Shown piece by piece: positions 37,486 through 40,961 of a stretch of 40,961 bases of DNA. The translations under genes and the position numbers were made by a program. The DNA comes from Prorocentrum cordatum. Its lineage: Eukaryota > Sar > Dinophyceae > Prorocentrales > Prorocentraceae. Numbering within the stretch: position 1 is the stretch's first letter; each line of letters opens with the position of its first letter. The stretch covers positions 141,732 to 182,692 of the forward strand of contig CAUYUJ010018652.1 of the NCBI GenBank assembly GCA_963575745.1, in the 5' to 3' direction. The notes below the pieces were generated by a model. It had not been told where the DNA came from. It did no database searches and saw only the letters and a list, made by a program, of their open reading frames with translations.

Positions 37486-38030
37486 CCCGATCCTCGGCCC
37501 TCTGGTGCGCCAGCAGCGCGCCCGGGAGGCCCTCGCGGGCCGGGCAGCCGCCGCGGCCGCCCCTCTCCGCGCACGCCAGGGCGGCGCGCCACGCCTCGCG
37601 GAAGCTGAGGAGCAGCAGGGCGTGGGCCACATCGTAGGGCACCTTTTGGGCGACTCCGAAGGGTGTGGCTAGGGGGCCACATGCGAACCCTACCCCATCC
37701 CCCCCACGAGTTCTCAGGGGGAGGGTGGGGTTCATTTCGTTCGGGAGCTCCCGAGCGAAGTGAACCCCACCCTCCCCCTCAGAAATCGTGGGGGGTAGGG
37801 GTAGGGTTCGCATGTGGCCCCCTGGTGGCTCGCACAGAGTATGGTTGGGCTCGACAGAGCTCGCCGCCGCGCCCCGAGGAGGCCCGGCGAGGGCAGCGGG
37901 GTGCCCGCCCGAGCCCCGACGACGCGGAGCGCAAGCCGCACCGCGGCGCGACCGCACCCTTTGCAGCCCCCGAGCCTTGGCGAGGGCCCCCGCCGCCGTC
38001 TCCTCGTGCTTTTCGGGAGCGTGAGACATG
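37486..38030 (-). CDS. Possible minus-strand exons around a palindromic element
   Basis: On the minus strand one block (about 38030-37826) starts MSHAPEKHEETAAGALAKAR and reaches SVEPNHTLC. The frame is open across the palindrome 37671-37824 and continues as VAQKVPYDVAHALLLLSFRE, AWRAALACAERG and LPGALLAHQRAEDRG to about 37486. If the palindrome is removed as an intron ending at the CCCCTAG acceptor (37669-37675 in reverse), a GC-type donor just before it gives the same frame for the second block. Plus-strand frames are Arg/Pro-rich and less convincing. Unrecognised protein. Confidence 0.28.
37671..37824. mobile_element. Near-perfect palindromic element, about 75-bp arms
   Basis: AGGGGGCCACATGCGAACCC and TACCCCATCCCCCCCACGA on the left are mirrored by TCGTGGGGGGTAGGGGTAGG and GTTCGCATGTGGCCCCCTG on the right, with centre GGGAGCTCCC at 37743-37752. 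GTGGCT occurs directly outside both ends (37665-37670 and 37825-37830), a possible 6-bp target duplication. No coding capacity of its own. Confidence 0.88.
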
Positions 38031-38439
38031 GCGATCGGGGCGCGGGGCCCCCGCGCGCCCCACCACCGCCCCCTGGGCCCGCGCGACCGCGCCCCAGGCC
38101 AGCAGCTGCCGCGGAGGAGAAGGGGGCCGCGAATGCCAAACGCAGCGTGATGCACGTCGGCAACCGTGACCCGAGATGCCTGGGGAAGGGACCCGTCGCA
38201 CGCAGCAGCGCACGGGGCGATGAGCCATGACTGCGCGTGGGCGCCGTCCTCACTGAAGTGGTCTCGCCCACCTCTCCAAAATCGTTCCCAGCGGCACGAC
38301 ACTTTGTTCAATATTAAACCGTTTTGTTCTCTGATTCGGAATTCTACAAATTAGTACCATCGTTGACCATGCAGAACAGCAGTATCTACGGTCTTGCGCT
38401 CAAGCATACTCCACTCCCCCGGGCAATGACTGCGCAGGC

Positions 38440-38721
38440 TCATCTTTGAAATTGGTCCCTTCTTGAAGACCAGCCGTTAATGAGGGTGAGGCTGAAAGCA
38501 TCTTCGTAGCCATCGAAATTCAAAACCATCAGCTCTGCATCAACATACTCAAGCAGCCCGCAACGCATGAAATGGGCTTTGCGGTATGTTCGCGAACATG
38601 CGACCAAAGGCCCCGATCGGCTTTTCAGTCTCGACAGCGGCGCGCGGGTTAAGCGGGAGCGCCCCCAGCGACGATAAAGGCAGGATCGTATGTAGCGTGT
38701 TCGGCGCATGGCTGACGGCAC
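38440..38721 (-). CDS. Small unrecognised protein or exon, 93 aa
   Basis: Minus-strand frame from ATG 38721: a basic start (MPSAMRRTRYIRSCLYRRWG), SRLKSRSGPLVACSRTYRKA, then HFMRCGLLEYVDAELMVLNF, DGYEDAFSLTLINGWSS and TGA. The last 45 residues look like a real fold; the first 40 may be intron or upstream sequence. No family is recognised. It stands alone, with no splice partner found. Confidence 0.28.
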   Translation of the reverse strand: MPSAMRRTRYIRSCLYRRWGRSRLTRAPLSRLKSRSGPLVACSRTYRKAHFMRCGLLEYVDAELMVLNFDGYEDAFSLTLINGWSSRRDQFQR

Positions 38722-39119
38722 ATGGACTCAGACGCCCGAAGCCGCAAAACCTCGAACCCCGCCACTTTACTTCCGCCGGATTCCGTCAAAGGCGAGTGGC
38801 GCCGAAATCGAAGCCCGTTCTGGAGCGCCTCAGATGGCCACTGCGTCTGGCTTGTCCAGACTTTGTTATTGCTGTCGCTGTTGCTGCAGTGGCTGCAAGT
38901 GCGTCACAGGCATGCACCCCAGCGTCGAAATGGGGAGGGGCATGGCATAGAGGCCAACCCAAATGATGAACGTATAAATCAACCAGAGTACCGCGAGGCA
39001 GTGAGTGGAGTGTCCTCATGCCCCTTCGCACCCCACCATTGAGTATGTTAGCCTGCGTGGCCCCCGTAAAATGGGCTCGCGCATGCTCGATGTGCACCCT
39101 AGAAGGCGCGATGTGGGTT

Positions 39120-39330
39120 GAAAGATGCGGCGCGTTCCACTTGGTGCAATGCATGTGGCGCGAGCGGTGTGGCGCAAGCCATATAGTGCAAGCTGCGGGG
39201 GCTCGATCTACGCGGTGCAATGTGTGAGTTACATTCTAAATGCTACTTCGAGCAAGCTCTGGAATGCAATATATGTTGTGCAACCTACGGGACGCAATTT
39301 ACGCGGTGCATGCTACGTGGTGTAATTGAC
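39120..39330 (+). repeat. Degenerate repeat of about 20 bp (GGTGCAAT/GGCGCAAG)
   Basis: TTGGTGCAATGCATGTGGCG, GTGTGGCGCAAGCCATATAG, TGCAAGCTGCG, CGCGGTGCAATGTG, GTTGTGCAACCTACGGGACG and CGCGGTGCATGCTACGTGGT recur at roughly 15-25 bp. Unit drift is high, so the array is old. Confidence 0.5.
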
Positions 39331-39464
39331 TTCGCCACGAAAAAGGTATCAACTCCAATGCTCGCGCGCACACCCCACCCTCCCATCCACAACTTGTCTG
39401 GCAAAACCGATTCGATCACGACTGCGGTTTCCAATCGGAACTGGCTAGCGCGTCTCTACGGCCT

Positions 39465-39496
39465 CACTCTGCGCGCGCACGTTCGCGCGCAGAGTG
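39465..39496. repeat. Perfect stem-loop (13-bp arms)
   Basis: CACTCTGCGCGCG and CGCGCGCAGAGTG with loop CACGTT. Isolated; no gene ends nearby, so a terminator role is not supported. Confidence 0.8.
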
Positions 39497-39499
39497 ACC

Positions 39500-40961
39500 A
39501 GCTGGTTTGGCGCAAATGATGCGGCCGCGATGGCAATTACCGACGGGAACTACCCAGCGCGTCTCAGAGGCCGCACCAGCGCACGAACACGTCAGGCGGG
39601 TCTGTGACCCGGGCGGGCGCGATATGACGTCGGCAAGGGCGGCAACGATGATGGCAGTAGCGATGGTGATGGTGATGACGATGATGACGGCAAAGCCTAT
39701 GACTGCGCCGATGCTGGGAACAAGGATGAAGATGATGTCCATGTGTCGGTGATGAAGATGCTTGTGCTAATGATGGCGGCGATTGCTGTGATTGACGATG
39801 ACGACAACGGCGGTAACGCGATGGAACTGATGAGGGTGATGAGGAAGTGCGCGCAAAGGAATTAAATCAGATGGTGGCGAATATGTGTTAGAAACCGATC
39901 ATAGTTTCATATAGTGCTGCAGAGCTATATGTTGAAATGCTTCGAGAACCAATGGTCTTGGACGGAATTCGGCACGCGCGCGTGGTGGCGCGCGCATGTA
40001 GCCCGCATGCTAGACCAAGGCGGATGCACCGCGTGGTGAGACGAGAATGCGGGTCCTGGACGAGATACGGACCCCCGGAGGGAGGGCCAGGAGGCAAATA
40101 TCAGTGAATGCCCCATGGTCCTTCAATGAATGTGCATTGTTGCGAAACCCGTCTTCCGACCGCTGCGAGGCCGCCCCAAGATGGCCCAAGAGGACCCTAC
40201 GAGGGGCGATGATACTATGAAGTTTGATGTACATCATCCGAGCCGCATCATGTCCAGCAGTCAGCATTAGGTCGGGCATATCCCCTTCCAGGCAAATGTG
40301 GGACGAAGAAGTTTAAAAATACCCCAAACACATCGTTCCTGTTTAAACATGCCCCATGGTCAAAACATCGTTCCTATTTTTTGCTATTTTCGAATATTCC
40401 TCCTGTAGAGGGGCAGGCCCGATTTAAAGCCAGCATCCAGGAACAGCGTAGACAAATTGGCCTGCAGGCTGCGCGTGTGGATCATCTAGCTACCCTGACG
40501 CAACCCAGTCCTGGCAACATTCCTTTGTGATATTTTTGTGGGAAACATTATCGCCACCCTGCAGGATTCGCCACGTTCGCTACCTTGACTGGGTTGAAGC
40601 CCTGCTCCTTTCACCAAATCGTTGGTTGCCTTAGCTGGGGCGGGTTCCCACTTTGAAAGCGGGCCCTCACGAAACATACAAGTGACCCGTCACCTTGGCG
40701 TAGACACTAAGCGAAGTGTCCTCAAGACCTCTCAGGCTCTGTATTGTGCATGCTTCTTCGGAGGCCCCGAAGACTCGCGGCAGGTCGAACGGAATTGCAG
40801 CCCCCCTCCAACCGATCAGATTCGCTGTGCAGGCAAATGCTGGTGTGATGGCCCTTGTTCCCGTAGCCACATTCAGAAGCTCAACACGGCCTCTTTGTGT
40901 CTAGCGGCAGTTATCGATGTAGGCGAACACTCGTGCACCATGAAGTATCCTGCCTGGCCCC
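39500..40961. other. No recognised gene to the window end
   Basis: A GATGATG tract lies at 39650-39760 and two short copies of ACATCGTTCCT occur at 40330 and 40363. CCGCCCCAAGATGGCCCAAG at 40172 recalls the 107-bp repeat at 9.8 kb. No frame on either strand is convincing. Confidence 0.4.

Noticed and set aside
37035-38311. Very long minus-strand frame with Val/Cys runs
   Set aside because: Most of it is CA and CAGA microsatellite; only the segments outside the repeats were kept as weak exon candidates.
39465-39496. Rho-independent-type terminator
   Set aside because: The stem-loop has no T tract and no upstream gene, and such terminators are not expected in a dinoflagellate nucleus.

Overview
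This window is nuclear DNA of a dinoflagellate. The strongest marker is a 20-base perfect match to the dinoflagellate spliced leader (CCGTAGCCATTTTGGCTCAA, 15918-15937). It is supported by GC-rich sequence full of microsatellites, GT-AG and probable GC-AG introns, Ty1/copia remains of a dinoflagellate type, and two protein families that I know from memory as multi-copy in dinoflagellate genomes. Genus cannot be fixed from sequence alone; a Prorocentrum/Polarella-like genome would fit. No rRNA, tRNA, CRISPR array or bacterial operon was seen. A 100-bp N run at 20862-20961 is a scaffold gap.

Layout. 1-5118 holds plus-strand exon-like blocks of a charged (Glu/Lys-rich) protein or proteins, separated by pyrimidine tracts, GA/TA microsatellites and an 11-bp minisatellite (AGCCATCGGTG). 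6850-12066 is the best-supported coding region. A three-exon gene for a DDE-transposase-like dinoflagellate protein ends at 10418. A second three-exon gene, which I could join in phase into 305 residues with GT-AG introns, starts at 10423. It encodes a protein resembling an S-adenosylmethionine-methyltransferase fold. The two genes are 4 bp apart on the same strand. 12325-15880 is mostly simple sequence (A-rich, GAT, GA, TCC and GGA blocks) with a few possible exons. 15918 carries the spliced-leader relic. 16251-20861 is a GC-rich minisatellite field with a 12-bp unit that leaves long frames open on both strands, interrupted by a unique segment at about 17.7-18.8 kb.

20962-24290 is a nest of dispersed and tandem repeats (53-bp, 73-bp, 155-bp and about 200-bp units) with two related copies of one composite repeat. 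24300-28050 and 33700-37850 contain foldback elements 145-250 bp long with terminal inverted repeats. Several resemble introner-type elements and lie next to minus-strand blocks that look like exons. 28808-31304 is a decayed Ty1/copia element (gag, zinc knuckle, protease, reverse transcriptase, RNase H tail) lacking integrase. From 38.4 kb to the end only one weak minus-strand reading frame and degenerate repeats can be pointed to.

The coding content therefore divides into host-like charged-protein exons, a compact pair of multi-copy-family genes that may be a mobile or mobilised unit, a dead retroelement, and probable minus-strand exons in a background of young-looking foldback elements. Family assignments rest on remembered sequence patterns and visible motifs; no database search was possible.
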